64,000 bases of DNA from Amycolatopsis camponoti (GTDB lineage Bacteria; Actinomycetota; Actinomycetes; Mycobacteriales; Pseudonocardiaceae): positions 1,116,001-1,180,000 of the forward strand of contig NZ_CABVGP010000001.1 of the NCBI RefSeq assembly GCF_902497555.1. The letters are read 5' to 3'. Below the pieces are notes generated by a model, which worked only from the letters and a program-made list of their open reading frames with translations, was not told where the DNA came from and searched no databases. Below, in pieces: positions 30,208 through 39,072 of the stretch (the first letter of the stretch is position 1; every line of letters starts with the position of its first letter). The translations under genes and the position numbers were made by a program.

Positions 30208-30582
30208 TCAGCGCAGGGTCTCGTTGAGCACCTCGCGGTGCGTCCGCTTCGCCGCGAGGTAGCGCTCGCGGCCGGCGTCGGTGAGGGTCACGAAGATGCC
30301 GCGCCGGTCGACCTCGCACAGCGCGCGCTCGACCAGGCCTTCCTTCTCGAGGCGGGCGACCAGCCGGGAAGTGGCGCTCTGGCTGAGGTGGATGGCGCCG
30401 GTGAGGTCGGCCGAGCGGCACTTGAAGTCGCAGGTCGCGAGCCGTTCCAGGGCTTCGAACTCGTTCGCGCCGATCCCGTGGCGCTCCTGCAGGCGGCACT
30501 CGAGCGTGGTGAACACGGCCGAGTAGCGGGCCAGCAACTCGTGCCACTCCTGGACCAGACCCTGCTCAGCGACGTCGCTCAC
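30208..30582 (-). CDS. MarR-family transcriptional regulator
   Basis: This regulator is 124 residues long from GTG 30582. The winged helix holds IHLSQSATSRLVARLEKEGLVER, and the wing CEVDRRGIFVTLTDAG. A Cys pair (CDFKC) precedes the recognition helix. GTG 30582 is preferred because ATG 30609 and farther starts fall in the repeated operator DNA. It is divergent from a DHA2 exporter and likely represses it and itself, with release by a drug-like ligand. Confidence 0.85.
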   Translation of the reverse strand: MSDVAEQGLVQEWHELLARYSAVFTTLECRLQERHGIGANEFEALERLATCDFKCRSADLTGAIHLSQSATSRLVARLEKEGLVERALCEVDRRGIFVTLTDAGRERYLAAKRTHREVLNETLR

Positions 30583-30590
30583 GGCGACCA

Positions 30591-30646
30591 ACCTAGCATG
30601 CACGGACATCAGATGCAAATACATTAAATGCTTAGACATTAGATGC
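30591..30646. repeat. 15-base-period direct repeats in the MarR/exporter promoter
   Basis: ACATCAGATGC (30606-30616), ACATTAAATGC (30621-30631) and ACATTAGATGC (30636-30646) repeat every 15 bases. A decayed copy, ACCTAGCATGC, lies one period earlier at 30591-30601. The array fills the divergent spacer. It is unlike the single dyads usual for MarR proteins. Confidence 0.8.
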
Positions 30647-30668
30647 GCGTGCATGTACTGTCGCCGAC

Positions 30669-32129
30669 ATGAGCTCTTCCGTGTCCTTGTCCACCACCTC
30701 GACCCGGTGGGACGCACGTCTCTGGGGTGTCCTGCTCACCGTTTCGATCGTCATCGGCCTCGACGCGCTCGACGTGTCGATGGTCGGGGTCGCGCTCCCC
30801 GCCATCCAGGCCGACCTCGGCCTGTCCACCAACGCGCTGCAATGGGTCGTCAGCGGCTACGTCCTGGGCTACGGCGGCCTGCTGCTGCTCGGCGGGCGCA
30901 CCGCCGACCTGCTCGGCCGGCGTCGCGTGTTCCTGGTCGCCGTCGCCGTGTTCGCGCTGGCCTCGCTGCTCGGCGGCCTCGTCGACGACGGCGCGCTGCT
31001 CATCGCGAGCCGCTTCATCAAGGGCCTGGCCGCCGCGTTCACCGCCCCGGCCGCCCTGTCCATCATCACCACGACGTTCCAGGAAGGCCCGGCCCGCAAC
31101 AAGGCGATCAGCATCTTCGCCGTGTTCGGGGCGAGCGGCTACTCCGCCGGGCTCGTGTTCTCCGGCCTGCTGACCGAGGTCGGCTGGCGCTGGACGTTCC
31201 TGCTGCCCGCGCCGATCGCGCTGGTCGCCCTGGTCGCCGCGTGGAAGCTGATTCCGAGCTACGCGAAGGAAGAGGGCCGCGGCTACGACTTCCCGGGCGC
31301 CATCACCGGCGCCGCCGGCTCGCTGCTGCTGGTGTTCGGCGTCGTCGAGGCACCCGAGATCGGCTGGGCCGCGCCGCGCACGCTGATCACGTTCGCCGTC
31401 GCGCTCGCGTTGCTGGTGACGTTCGTGGTCATCGAGAAGCGCAGCAGCCACCCGTTGCTGCGCCTGGGAATTCTTCGCTCGGGACCGCTCGCGAGGGCGA
31501 ACCTCGGCGGCGCGCTGTTCTTCGGCGCGTACATCGGGTTCCAGTTCGTCGTGATGCTGTACCTGCAGCGGGTGCTCGGCTGGTCGGCGCTGCAGACCGC
31601 GCTCGGCTTCCTGCCGGCGGCGCTGATCGTGGCGTTCGGCTCGCCGCGCATCGAGCCGCTGATCGACCGCGTCGGCACGCCGCGCACGATCTTCGCGGGC
31701 GTCGTCGCGCACGTGCTGGGTTACGCGCTGTTCCTGCGGGTGGACGAGCACTCGGGGTACGCGGCGTTCGTGCTGCCCAGCATGATCCTGCTCGGCATCG
31801 GCTTCACGCTGGCGTTCTCCTCGCTCAACATCCAGGCCACGGCCGGGATTTCGGACAGCGAGCAGGGGCTGGCGGGCGGCTTGCTGAACACGTCCCTCCA
31901 GGTCGGCGGCGCGATCGGGCTCGCGGTGGTGACGGCGGTCCTGACCGCCAACGGCGGCCGTGAGGCCTCCCCGGCAGCCCTGCTCACCGGCCTGACGCCG
32001 GCGCTGAGCGTGGTCACCGGCATCGCGGTGCTGGGGTTGCTGATCGCGATCAGCGGCCTGGTGGCCCGGAAGCGGGAGGCGGAGGAGCCGGTCCTGGAGC
32101 CGGAAGACCTGCTGGCTCTCGCGGACTGA
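30669..32129 (+). CDS. MFS drug exporter, DHA2 family
   Basis: This 486-residue proton-coupled exporter has about 14 predicted membrane helices. The antiporter loop motif appears as GGRTADLLGRRRVFLV, and motif C-like Gly residues follow in helix 5. It starts at ATG 30669 with no ribosome site, but TACTGT at 30656-30661 suggests a leaderless message. It is divergent from the MarR regulator and so probably induced by its own substrate. Confidence 0.88.
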   Translation: MSSSVSLSTTSTRWDARLWGVLLTVSIVIGLDALDVSMVGVALPAIQADLGLSTNALQWVVSGYVLGYGGLLLLGGRTADLLGRRRVFLVAVAVFALASLLGGLVDDGALLIASRFIKGLAAAFTAPAALSIITTTFQEGPARNKAISIFAVFGASGYSAGLVFSGLLTEVGWRWTFLLPAPIALVALVAAWKLIPSYAKEEGRGYDFPGAITGAAGSLLLVFGVVEAPEIGWAAPRTLITFAVALALLVTFVVIEKRSSHPLLRLGILRSGPLARANLGGALFFGAYIGFQFVVMLYLQRVLGWSALQTALGFLPAALIVAFGSPRIEPLIDRVGTPRTIFAGVVAHVLGYALFLRVDEHSGYAAFVLPSMILLGIGFTLAFSSLNIQATAGISDSEQGLAGGLLNTSLQVGGAIGLAVVTAVLTANGGREASPAALLTGLTPALSVVTGIAVLGLLIAISGLVARKREAEEPVLEPEDLLALAD

Positions 32130-32135
32130 AACCAC

Positions 32136-32175
32136 GCGGAAGAGCCACCATCGCGGGGGATGGTGGCTCTTCCGC
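32136..32175. terminator. Bidirectional terminator between two convergent exporters
   Basis: GCGGAAGAGCCACCATC (32136-32152) pairs perfectly with GATGGTGGCTCTTCCGC (32159-32175) around a 6-base loop. The 17-bp stem sits between the ends of two convergent MFS genes and could stop transcription from both sides. Confidence 0.85.
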
Positions 32176-32233
32176 GGCCGAACGACACCGGATCGTGTCG
32201 GTGCCCTCGGCCAGCGTGGAAAACGGGGGCTGC

Positions 32234-33598
32234 TCAGGCCGGGATCGCCACCCCCGGCCGGGAGCCGCGGAACCGCAGCGCCGCCAGCGCGGTCATCGCG
32301 ATGCCCGCCGCGGCCAGCAGCACCGCCGTGCGCAGACCGTCCACTTCGGACGTTCCCGCGTTGGCCACGGCCACGAACACCGCCAGCCCGACCGTTCCGC
32401 CGACCTGCTGGGCCGTCGACGCCACTCCGGACGCGATTCCCTGCGCCGTCACCGGAATCCCGGCGGCCGCCGCACCGAACATCAGCGTGTAGCCCGCTCC
32501 CTGGCCCAGCCCGAGCACCACCAGTGCGGGGACCACCGCGAGGTACGACGCCTCCGCGGTCATCGACAGCCCCAGCAATGCCGCCCCAGCTCCGCCGGCG
32601 AGCAAGGAAACCACCAGCGTCGGACGCGTGCCGTAGCGGGTGGCCAGCCGGCCGGCCGCCTGCGAACCCGCCGCGATCGCGACCATCGGGACGCCGAACG
32701 CCAGCCCGGTCGCCAGCGCGCCGTAGCCGTGCACGCCCTGGAAGTACGCGGTGAGGAAGTACAGCAGCGTCCCGAACGTGCCCATGTAGAGGAACGTCAC
32801 GACAACCCCGGTGCCGAGGTTGCGCTCCCGCAGGAGCCGCAACGGCAACAGCGGGTCGCGGCTGCGGCGCTCGATCACCGCGAACGCGGCCAGCAGCGCG
32901 AAGCCGGCGGAAGCCGGGACCACCACCGACGTCCAGCCCAGCTCGGGGCCTTCGACCAGCGCGAACACCACCGACGTCGTCCCCAGCGTCGCGGTCAGCG
33001 CGCCGCCGAGGTCGAACCGGCGGCCGGGCTCCCGGGCGGGGTCGCCGGGCAAGAGCGCGAAGGCCAGCACCGCGGCCGCCGCGGCCAACGGGACGTTCAC
33101 GAAGAACACCGCCGCCCAGCCGGACACCTGCGTCAGCACGCCGCCGAGCAGCGAACCGAGGATCATCCCGCTGCCGCCCGCGGTACCCCACACCGCGAAC
33201 GCGCGGTTGCGGTCGCGGCCGGCCGCGAACAGCGTGCCGACCAGTGTCAGCGTCGCGGGGAAGAGCAGCGCCCCGCCCAGGCCCTGCCCGGCCCGGGCGC
33301 CGACGAGCAGGCCGGGGTCCCCGGCCAACCCGCCCACCAGCGAAGACCCGGCGTAGAGCGCGCACCCGGCGGCGAACACCCGGCGCGGGCCGAACAGGTC
33401 GCACGCCCGGCCGCCCAGCAGGAGGAACCCGCCGAACGCCACGGCGTACGCGCTCACCACCCACTGCAGGCTCTGGGCGGAGAAGCCGAGTTCGCGGCCG
33501 ATGTCCGGCAGTGCCACGTACACGATGTTGTAGTCGAGGGAGATGATCAGCTGCGCGAACGCCAGCAGTGCCAGCACCGCGCCCGGGCGGCGGGTCAC
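32234..33598 (-). CDS. MFS drug exporter, DHA2 family
   Basis: This 454-residue transporter has about 14 hydrophobic helices. It starts with LALLAFAQLIISLDYNIVYVALPDI and carries the loop motif GGRACDLFGPRRVFAAG. GTG 33598 overlaps the stop of the AhpD-like gene (GTGA), so the two are co-translated. The divergent MocR gene is the likely regulator. The substrate is unknown. Confidence 0.87.
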   Translation of the reverse strand: MTRRPGAVLALLAFAQLIISLDYNIVYVALPDIGRELGFSAQSLQWVVSAYAVAFGGFLLLGGRACDLFGPRRVFAAGCALYAGSSLVGGLAGDPGLLVGARAGQGLGGALLFPATLTLVGTLFAAGRDRNRAFAVWGTAGGSGMILGSLLGGVLTQVSGWAAVFFVNVPLAAAAAVLAFALLPGDPAREPGRRFDLGGALTATLGTTSVVFALVEGPELGWTSVVVPASAGFALLAAFAVIERRSRDPLLPLRLLRERNLGTGVVVTFLYMGTFGTLLYFLTAYFQGVHGYGALATGLAFGVPMVAIAAGSQAAGRLATRYGTRPTLVVSLLAGGAGAALLGLSMTAEASYLAVVPALVVLGLGQGAGYTLMFGAAAAGIPVTAQGIASGVASTAQQVGGTVGLAVFVAVANAGTSEVDGLRTAVLLAAAGIAMTALAALRFRGSRPGVAIPA

Positions 33599-34053
33599 CG
33601 GGCCACCCGCTCGTCCGTGCCGGGCACCTTCGCCGTCGTGATGGCGATGCGGTTCCACGTGTTGATGGTGAAGATCAGCGCGAGCAGCTGCGCCAGTTCG
33701 TCTTCCGCGAACTGGCCGGCGGCCCGGGCGTAGACGTCGTCGGGGACGCCGCCGGAGATGAGGGTCACCGCTTCGGTGAGGGCCAGCGCGGCCTGTTCCT
33801 TTTCGCTGAAGAAGTGACCGGCCTCGTGCCACACGGCGACCATGTGCAGCCGCTCCTCGCTCTCGCCGGCCTTGCGGGCGTCGGAGGTGTGCATGTGCAG
33901 GCAGTAGGCGCAGCGGTTGAGCTGCGACGCGCGGATCTGGACCAGCTCGACCAGCGCGGGGTCCAGGCCGGCGCGGGCGGCGGCGTCGAAGCCGATCAGG
34001 GCCTTGAAGGCCTTCGGAGCGGACTTGGCGAAGTTGAGGCGGGAGTTCGTCAT
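33595..34053 (-). CDS. AhpD/carboxymuconolactone decarboxylase-family protein
   Basis: This 152-residue helical protein contains the redox motif CAYCLHMH with the family's CxxC and following His. It also contains AVWHEAGHFFSEKEQAALAL. Members reduce peroxides or act on related small molecules. It is the first gene of an operon with the DHA2 exporter. ATG 34053 is chosen over one at 34113. A TAGATT hexamer on the minus strand lies eight bases before it, compatible with a leaderless start. Confidence 0.85.
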   Translation of the reverse strand: MTNSRLNFAKSAPKAFKALIGFDAAARAGLDPALVELVQIRASQLNRCAYCLHMHTSDARKAGESEERLHMVAVWHEAGHFFSEKEQAALALTEAVTLISGGVPDDVYARAAGQFAEDELAQLLALIFTINTWNRIAITTAKVPGTDERVAR

Positions 34054-34100
34054 GACCAGAAATCTAGGGCCCGGTTGACCTCCGTGTAGGGTGCATTTCC

Positions 34101-35504
34101 GTGCCGGAATCATGGGTCAATCTGGGGGAGCGGCTCGGCGCCGACCTGCACCTCGAGCTGGCGGGCACCGGCGGCAAACGGGCCGCGCTCATCACCGCGC
34201 TGCGCGACGCCGTCCGCGCCGGACGCCTCGCCCCGGGCACCCGGCTCCCGCCCTACCGGTCGCTGGCCGCCGACCTCGGGCTGGCGCGCAACACCGTCGC
34301 CGACGCGTACGCCGAGCTGGTCGCCGAGGGCTGGCTGACCGCCGTCCAGGGCTCGGGCACCCGCGTCGCCGCGCGGGCCGAACCGCTCCCGGCCACCCGG
34401 GCGCCGAAGAACGCGCCGGGTCCTCCGGTGCCGCGGCACAACCTGCGGCAGGGCCAGCCGGACGCGACGTCGTTCCCGCGTCCGGAATGGCTCACCGCCG
34501 CGCGCCGAGCGCTGAGCGTCGCCCCGCACGACGCCTTCGGGCCCGGCGACCCGCGGGGACGGCGCGAACTGCGGGAAGCACTGGCCGGCTACCTCGCGCG
34601 AGCCCGCGGCGTGCGGACGTCACCGGAGCGGATCGTCGTGTGCTCGGGCTTCGCGCACGCGTTGCGGCTGCTGTTCCCGGCGGTGCTGCGCGGCCCGCTC
34701 GCCGTCGAGGCGTACGGCCTCGCGTTCCACCGCTCGATCCTCGCCGCGGCCGGCGTCGAGACGATTCCCCTTGCCCTGGACGAAAAAGGCGCCCGCATCG
34801 AGGAGCTGGACGCGCCGGCGGTGCTGCTGACGCCCGCGCACCAGTTTCCGACCGGCGGTCCGTTGCACCACGACAGCCGCACGGCGGTGGCCGACCACGT
34901 CCGCACGACCGGCGGCGTGCTCATCGAGGACGACTACGACGGCGAGTTCCGCTACGACCGCAAGCCCGTCGGCGCGGTCCAGGGTCTCGCCCCCGAGCAC
35001 GTCGTCTACGCCGGTTCGGTGAGCAAGAGCCTTTCCCCGGCGCTGCGGCTCGGCTGGCTGGTGCTGCCGGAGCACCTCGTCGACGCCGTGCTGGCGGTGA
35101 AGGGGGAGCGCGAGGCGTGGGCGGGGGTGCTGGACCAGCTCACCCTGGCCGAGTTCCTGGGATCGGGGGCGTACGACAAGCACATCCGGCGGATGCGGCA
35201 ACGGTACCGCCGCCGCCGCGATCTCCTCGTCGAGGCGCTGGCCGAACGGGCACCGCACGTGGTGCCGACCGGCATCGCCGCGGGGCTGCACGCGGTGCTG
35301 CGGCTGCCGCCCGGCTCCGAGCGGTCCGCGCTGAAAGCCGCCGCGTGGCAAGGGCTGGCGCTGGACGGCCTGGCGGCGTTCCGGCACCCGGGCAGCACGA
35401 TGTCCACAATGGACGGACTGGTGGTCGGCTACGCGACGCCGCCGGAACACGCGTACCCGGCGGCGATCGACGCGCTGTGCCGCGCACTCCCGCCCGCGTC
35501 ATAG
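34101..35504 (+). CDS. MocR/PdxR-type GntR regulator with aminotransferase domain
   Basis: This 467-residue regulator fuses a GntR winged helix (about 25-90; PPYRSLAADLGLARNTVADAY) to a class I aminotransferase-like domain. That domain's PLP lysine is Lys309 (YAGSVSKSLSPALRLGW). Members of this family sense PLP or amino compounds. GTG 34101 sits 47 bases from the divergent AhpD/exporter operon, which it probably controls. Its 3' end overlaps the GNAT gene by six bases. Confidence 0.9.
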   Translation: MPESWVNLGERLGADLHLELAGTGGKRAALITALRDAVRAGRLAPGTRLPPYRSLAADLGLARNTVADAYAELVAEGWLTAVQGSGTRVAARAEPLPATRAPKNAPGPPVPRHNLRQGQPDATSFPRPEWLTAARRALSVAPHDAFGPGDPRGRRELREALAGYLARARGVRTSPERIVVCSGFAHALRLLFPAVLRGPLAVEAYGLAFHRSILAAAGVETIPLALDEKGARIEELDAPAVLLTPAHQFPTGGPLHHDSRTAVADHVRTTGGVLIEDDYDGEFRYDRKPVGAVQGLAPEHVVYAGSVSKSLSPALRLGWLVLPEHLVDAVLAVKGEREAWAGVLDQLTLAEFLGSGAYDKHIRRMRQRYRRRRDLLVEALAERAPHVVPTGIAAGLHAVLRLPPGSERSALKAAAWQGLALDGLAAFRHPGSTMSTMDGLVVGYATPPEHAYPAAIDALCRALPPAS

Positions 35505-35984
35505 CAGCGAGCGCGTGAGCCAGACCACTTCACCGTTGTCCTCGGTGGAAACGTGATCCCGCTCGAACCCGAGCTTTTCGAGGACGCGGAGCGACGGGGT
35601 GTTCCCGGCGCCGACGGTCGACCAGAGCCGTTGCCGCCCGGTCGCTTTCGCGGCGCCGAGCACCGCTTCGGCGGCCTCCGTGGCGTAGCCGCGCCCGTGC
35701 GCGCGCCGGAACAGTTCGTACGCGATCTCGGGCTCCTCGAGGGTGGAACGGCCGATGATCAAGCCGCAGTAGCCGATGAAGTCGCCTTCGTCCCGGCGCC
35801 GGATCGGCAGCAGGGCGATTCCGGTCTTCGCCGTCGCGGCGAGCTGCTTCGCGATGAGGGCCCGGATGTCCTCGACCTCCGGTGTCCCGTTGCCGCGTTC
35901 GGCGTGCAGGGCGCCGAGCGCGCCGGCGTCGGATTCGGTCCACGGCCGCAGGATCAGCCGCTCGGTCTCGAGGTGGCACGGCAT
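35499..35984 (-). CDS. GNAT-family N-acetyltransferase (RimJ/RimL type)
   Basis: This 161-residue acetyltransferase starts LETERLILRPWTESD, as usual for the RimJ/RimL group. It carries the acetyl-CoA loop RRAHGRGYATEAAEAVL and the C-terminal SLRVLEKLGFERD. The acceptor is unknown. ATG 35984 is used; GTG 36002, two bases after the upstream stop, is possible. It is transcribed behind the VOC gene and is convergent with the MocR gene. Confidence 0.85.
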   Translation of the reverse strand: MPCHLETERLILRPWTESDAGALGALHAERGNGTPEVEDIRALIAKQLAATAKTGIALLPIRRRDEGDFIGYCGLIIGRSTLEEPEIAYELFRRAHGRGYATEAAEAVLGAAKATGRQRLWSTVGAGNTPSLRVLEKLGFERDHVSTEDNGEVVWLTRSLL

Positions 35985-36004
35985 CCGCTCGTGGCCGGGC
36001 ACGG

Positions 36005-36358
36005 TCAGGACGGCTGCCACAGCTCTATGCGGTTGCCTTCGGGATCGGTGACCCAGCCGAACCGGCCGATGCCGTTCATGTCCTGGGTCTCCTCGGCCAC
36101 TTCGGCGCCGTTCTCGCGAAGCTGCGCGAGCATCGCGTCGAGGTCGCGGACCCGGAAGTTGAGCATGGTCTGCTGCGACCGGGCGCCGAAGTAGTCGGTC
36201 GCGGCCTCGAACGGCGCGAAGACCGTGGGCCCGGCCTCTTGCTGCCACACTTCGGCCGAGCCGGCGTCGAGGCCGAGGCAGTCCCGGTACCAGGCACCCA
36301 GGGCCGCCGGGTCCGCCGCGCGGATGAAGTACCCACCGATGCCGAGCACGCGTTCCAT
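36005..36358 (-). CDS. VOC-family (glyoxalase/bleomycin resistance) protein
   Basis: This 117-residue protein has one pair of beta-alpha-beta-beta-beta modules. It starts MERVLGIGGYFIRAADPAAL and ends with the classic DPEGNRIELWQ, whose Glu is a usual metal ligand. It could be a lyase, a dioxygenase or a drug-binding protein. It is co-transcribed with the GNAT gene, which follows almost directly. Confidence 0.82.
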   Translation of the reverse strand: MERVLGIGGYFIRAADPAALGAWYRDCLGLDAGSAEVWQQEAGPTVFAPFEAATDYFGARSQQTMLNFRVRDLDAMLAQLRENGAEVAEETQDMNGIGRFGWVTDPEGNRIELWQPS

Positions 36359-36383
36359 GCCGCGATCCTGCCACGGCCGGGAA

Positions 36384-36416
36384 TCCGGGGCCGCCGACAC
36401 GCGGGGCGGCCCCGGA
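36384..36416 (-). terminator. Hairpin after the lysin-like gene
   Basis: TCCGGGGCCGCC (36384-36395) pairs perfectly with GGCGGCCCCGGA (36405-36416) around 9 bases. It lies 8 bases past the end of the leftward gene at 36424. Confidence 0.8.
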
Positions 36417-36423
36417 CCCCGTG

Positions 36424-37224
36424 CTATCCGACGATGTCGAGCTCGAACGGGTCGGCCGCGCTGTAGTTGATGTCGGCCCAGACCGCGCCCGGCAGGTCGT
36501 AGCGCCGGTGCGAGGTCAGCTTGTTGTTGTAGCCCGCCACCTGCGTCGGGTTGTGGCCGACGCCCTGGTGGTCGTTGCCCCAGGCGAAGATGTCGCCGAC
36601 CCACATCGGCTTCGAGAAGCCGTCACCGCCGAGCCGCGGCCGGATGACGATCGCCGCGCCGGGGCTGCCGGACAGGAACACCCGCACGGTGTTCTGGTTG
36701 GCGTTGGGCGGGGTGACGGTGATGCGCTCCATGATCTCCACTCCAGTCGAGGCGGACCCGTTTCCGTCCACACCGGGCCAGTAGTCGGCGACGGACGAGA
36801 CGTCGTAGCCCGGGGCGACGTCCCCGCGGTACTGCTTGGCGATCGCGCCGTCCGGGATGGCGGGATCGCCGTTGTAGTGCGCTATCCAGTAATGCGGCTC
36901 GGCGACGCCGGCCGACGAGAACGCCGAGCGCACCGTGGGCCAGGTCGAGAGGTTGCAGTAGATCGTGGGGTCCGCGCCGGCCGCCCGGCGCATCCGGACC
37001 CAGCCCGGTGCCTCGCCCGGGCTGGCGTCGCCGGGTTCGACGTCCAGGACGTGACCGTCGTTGGTCGATGCCTTCTTGACGATCGTGACCTTGACCGCGT
37101 TCGGGAAGCGCGCCCAGTCGGCGGCCGACCAGGGTTCGAGCTGGATCTTGTCGATGTATCCCGCGACCATCTGCGCGCCGGCGGGGATGTTCGCGGCCGT
37201 GACCGCGTCGTACATCGTGCGCAC
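36424..37224 (-). CDS. Lysin-like protein with GH25-type fold and beta-rich C-terminus
   Basis: This protein has 266 residues. The first 150 resemble a domain found in mycobacteriophage lysins and actinobacterial relatives: TMYDAVTAANIPAGAQMVAGY, then VLDVEPGD, DPTIYCNLSTW and YDVSSVADYWPGVDGN. The acidic pair in VLDVEPGD matches the putative catalytic strand of such TIM-barrel hydrolases. The remaining 110 residues are beta-rich and unfamiliar. There is no signal peptide, so how it would reach the wall is unclear. GTG 37224 has GGAG nine bases upstream. It is divergent from the VWA gene. Confidence 0.7.
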   Translation of the reverse strand: MRTMYDAVTAANIPAGAQMVAGYIDKIQLEPWSAADWARFPNAVKVTIVKKASTNDGHVLDVEPGDASPGEAPGWVRMRRAAGADPTIYCNLSTWPTVRSAFSSAGVAEPHYWIAHYNGDPAIPDGAIAKQYRGDVAPGYDVSSVADYWPGVDGNGSASTGVEIMERITVTPPNANQNTVRVFLSGSPGAAIVIRPRLGGDGFSKPMWVGDIFAWGNDHQGVGHNPTQVAGYNNKLTSHRRYDLPGAVWADINYSAADPFELDIVG

Positions 37225-37483
37225 GGGTTACGTCTCCGTTCGGTGCCGTTCGCCGTTTCGGGGACGGCGAAATCGTCTCCGCGATCCGCCATCGTGCTGT
37301 TACCCATGTGGGACGGGCGTCAAGCGACAATGTTACGCAGTTTCGTACGGTCACCGAGGCGGCCGCACCGCGCAATTCCTTCACCTCGGGATCACGCGGC
37401 GATGGTGACTTTCCGCTATCGGCTCTGGCTTCCCGCTCACCCGGCTGGCAAGCTGCCAGGACTTCACGACGGAAGGTACGTGC
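37225..37483. promoter_or_regulatory. Divergent promoter region of the lysin-like and VWA genes
   Basis: This 259-base spacer contains GTTACC (37299-37304) and GTTACG (37332-37337), 33 bases apart, in a locally AT-richer stretch. CTGGCA/TGCCAG (37445-37459) is a small dyad nearer the VWA start, followed by GGAAGG. No gene is apparent here. The GTTAC repeats are candidate regulator sites. Confidence 0.4.
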
Positions 37484-39064
37484 ATGGCGGCACACCCGGC
37501 GCGGGCCCGGCGCTTCGACGCGCGGGTCGTCGTCCTGAGCGTGCTGCTCGTGGTCGCCCTGCTCGCCTGGTTCGGCGTCGACTACCTGCGCGACCGCCTC
37601 GCCGCCGGTGGCTGCGACACCACGACGCCGGTCCACATCACCGCGGCGCCGGACGTCGCGCCGGTGCTGACCGCGCTGGCCCGGTCCGTGCCGGCGCCGG
37701 ACTGCTACACCGTCGAGGTCACGGCGTCCGCGTCGACGGCCACCGCGGCGGCGCTGGAAGCCAACGGCGCGAACGGCCCCGACGTCTGGGTGCCGGAGTC
37801 GAGCACCTGGCTGCTGCAGGCCCGCGACGGCGGCGCGTGGAACCTGCCCGAGTCCGGTCAGTCGGTGGCGAGCTCGCCGGTCGTGCTGGCACTGACCGAC
37901 GACGTCGCGAAACAGGCCGGCTGGCCGGGGAAGTCACCGTCCTGGTCGGACGTCCTCGCGGGAAGCCCGGTCGGGCTGCCCGACCCGAGCCGCGACCCGG
38001 CCGGGATCGCCGCGCTCATCGGCCTGCAGCAGCTGACGAAGGACGCGCCCGACCCCGCCGCCGCGTTCACCGAGGAGATCCGCAAGCTGTCCGCGGTGAA
38101 GGAGCCGTTCACGGCGTCGCCGGCGTCGGAGCAGTCCGTGCTGGCGCGCAAGCTCGTCGCCGCGTACCCGGCGGCCGGCGTGCCGAGCTTCGACTACCCG
38201 TACGTCGTGCTGCCGCGCGCGTCGGAGGCTTCGCGCTCGGCGGCCGAGCGGTTCCTGCGGCTGCTGCTCGACCAGACCGCGACGAAGAGCTTCGCCGACG
38301 CCGGGTTCCGGACGCCGGCCGGGCAGCTGCTCGGCGACCGGCCCCGGGACACCCGCACGAACGCCGCGCCGCGCCCGGCCGGGCCGCCCGCGCCGGACGC
38401 GATGTACGGCGTGCTGCAGGCGTGGGCCGGGGCGAACCTCAGCGCCCGCGTCCAGGTGCTGCTCGACGTGTCCGGTTCGATGGCCGCCACCGTCCCCGGC
38501 ACCGGCCGGAGCCGGATGGCGCTCACGCTGGAAGCCGCGACGCAGGGCCTCGGGCTGTTCAAGCCCACCACGGAAATCGGCCTGTGGCTGTTCTCCACCA
38601 AGCTCGACGGCGACAAGGACTACAAGGAACTGCTGCCGATGCGGACCATCCAGCAGCAGCTCGCGGGCGGCGGGGTGCAGACGCTGCAGGCGGTCAAGCC
38701 GAAGGCGGGCGGCGCGACCGGGCTGTACGACTCGATCCTCGCCGCGTACCAGAACGCCCGCCAGAACTGGCAGCTCGGCCGGATCAACGTCGTCGTCGTG
38801 ATGACCGACGGCCGCAACGAGGACAGCGACTCCGTCGGGCTGCCGGGCCTGCTCAGCGAGCTGGCCCGGCTGCAGGACCCGCGGAAACCGTTGCCGGTGA
38901 TCGGGATCGGCATCGGCCCCGACATCGACGCGAGCGAGCTGAAACAGGTTTCGGCGGCGACCGGCGGCGAATCGTTCACCACGCCGGACCCGCGCAAGAT
39001 CTCCGACGTCTTCTACCAGGCGCTGAGCACGCTGATGTGCCAGCCGCCGGCCTGCAAGAAGTGA
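37484..39064 (+). CDS. Membrane-anchored protein with solute-binding-like and VWA domains
   Basis: This 526-residue protein has a single membrane helix (about 15-34). An extracytoplasmic region follows (45-285) resembling the SBP_bac_11 type of extracellular solute-binding domain (GPDVWVPESSTWLLQA, SFDYPYVVLPRA). A von Willebrand A domain runs from about residue 322; its MIDAS motif is DVSGS (328-332), with the later VVMTDGRNED. It probably mediates metal-dependent adhesion or assembly at the cell surface. The next gene follows closely and encodes a membrane glycosyltransferase-like protein. The partner is unknown. Confidence 0.82.
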   Translation: MAAHPARARRFDARVVVLSVLLVVALLAWFGVDYLRDRLAAGGCDTTTPVHITAAPDVAPVLTALARSVPAPDCYTVEVTASASTATAAALEANGANGPDVWVPESSTWLLQARDGGAWNLPESGQSVASSPVVLALTDDVAKQAGWPGKSPSWSDVLAGSPVGLPDPSRDPAGIAALIGLQQLTKDAPDPAAAFTEEIRKLSAVKEPFTASPASEQSVLARKLVAAYPAAGVPSFDYPYVVLPRASEASRSAAERFLRLLLDQTATKSFADAGFRTPAGQLLGDRPRDTRTNAAPRPAGPPAPDAMYGVLQAWAGANLSARVQVLLDVSGSMAATVPGTGRSRMALTLEAATQGLGLFKPTTEIGLWLFSTKLDGDKDYKELLPMRTIQQQLAGGGVQTLQAVKPKAGGATGLYDSILAAYQNARQNWQLGRINVVVVMTDGRNEDSDSVGLPGLLSELARLQDPRKPLPVIGIGIGPDIDASELKQVSAATGGESFTTPDPRKISDVFYQALSTLMCQPPACKK

Positions 39065-39072
39065 GGGCACCC

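Noticed and set aside
30591..30646. Possible CRISPR-like array
   Set aside because: The units are 11 bases with 4-base spacers of no diversity and lie in a promoter; there are no cas genes.
36421..39072. Apparent N-terminal extension of the GT-C-like gene through the VWA region
   Set aside because: The frame stays open only because of base composition; the VWA gene occupies another frame and the membrane protein begins with its own start and ribosome site near 39073.
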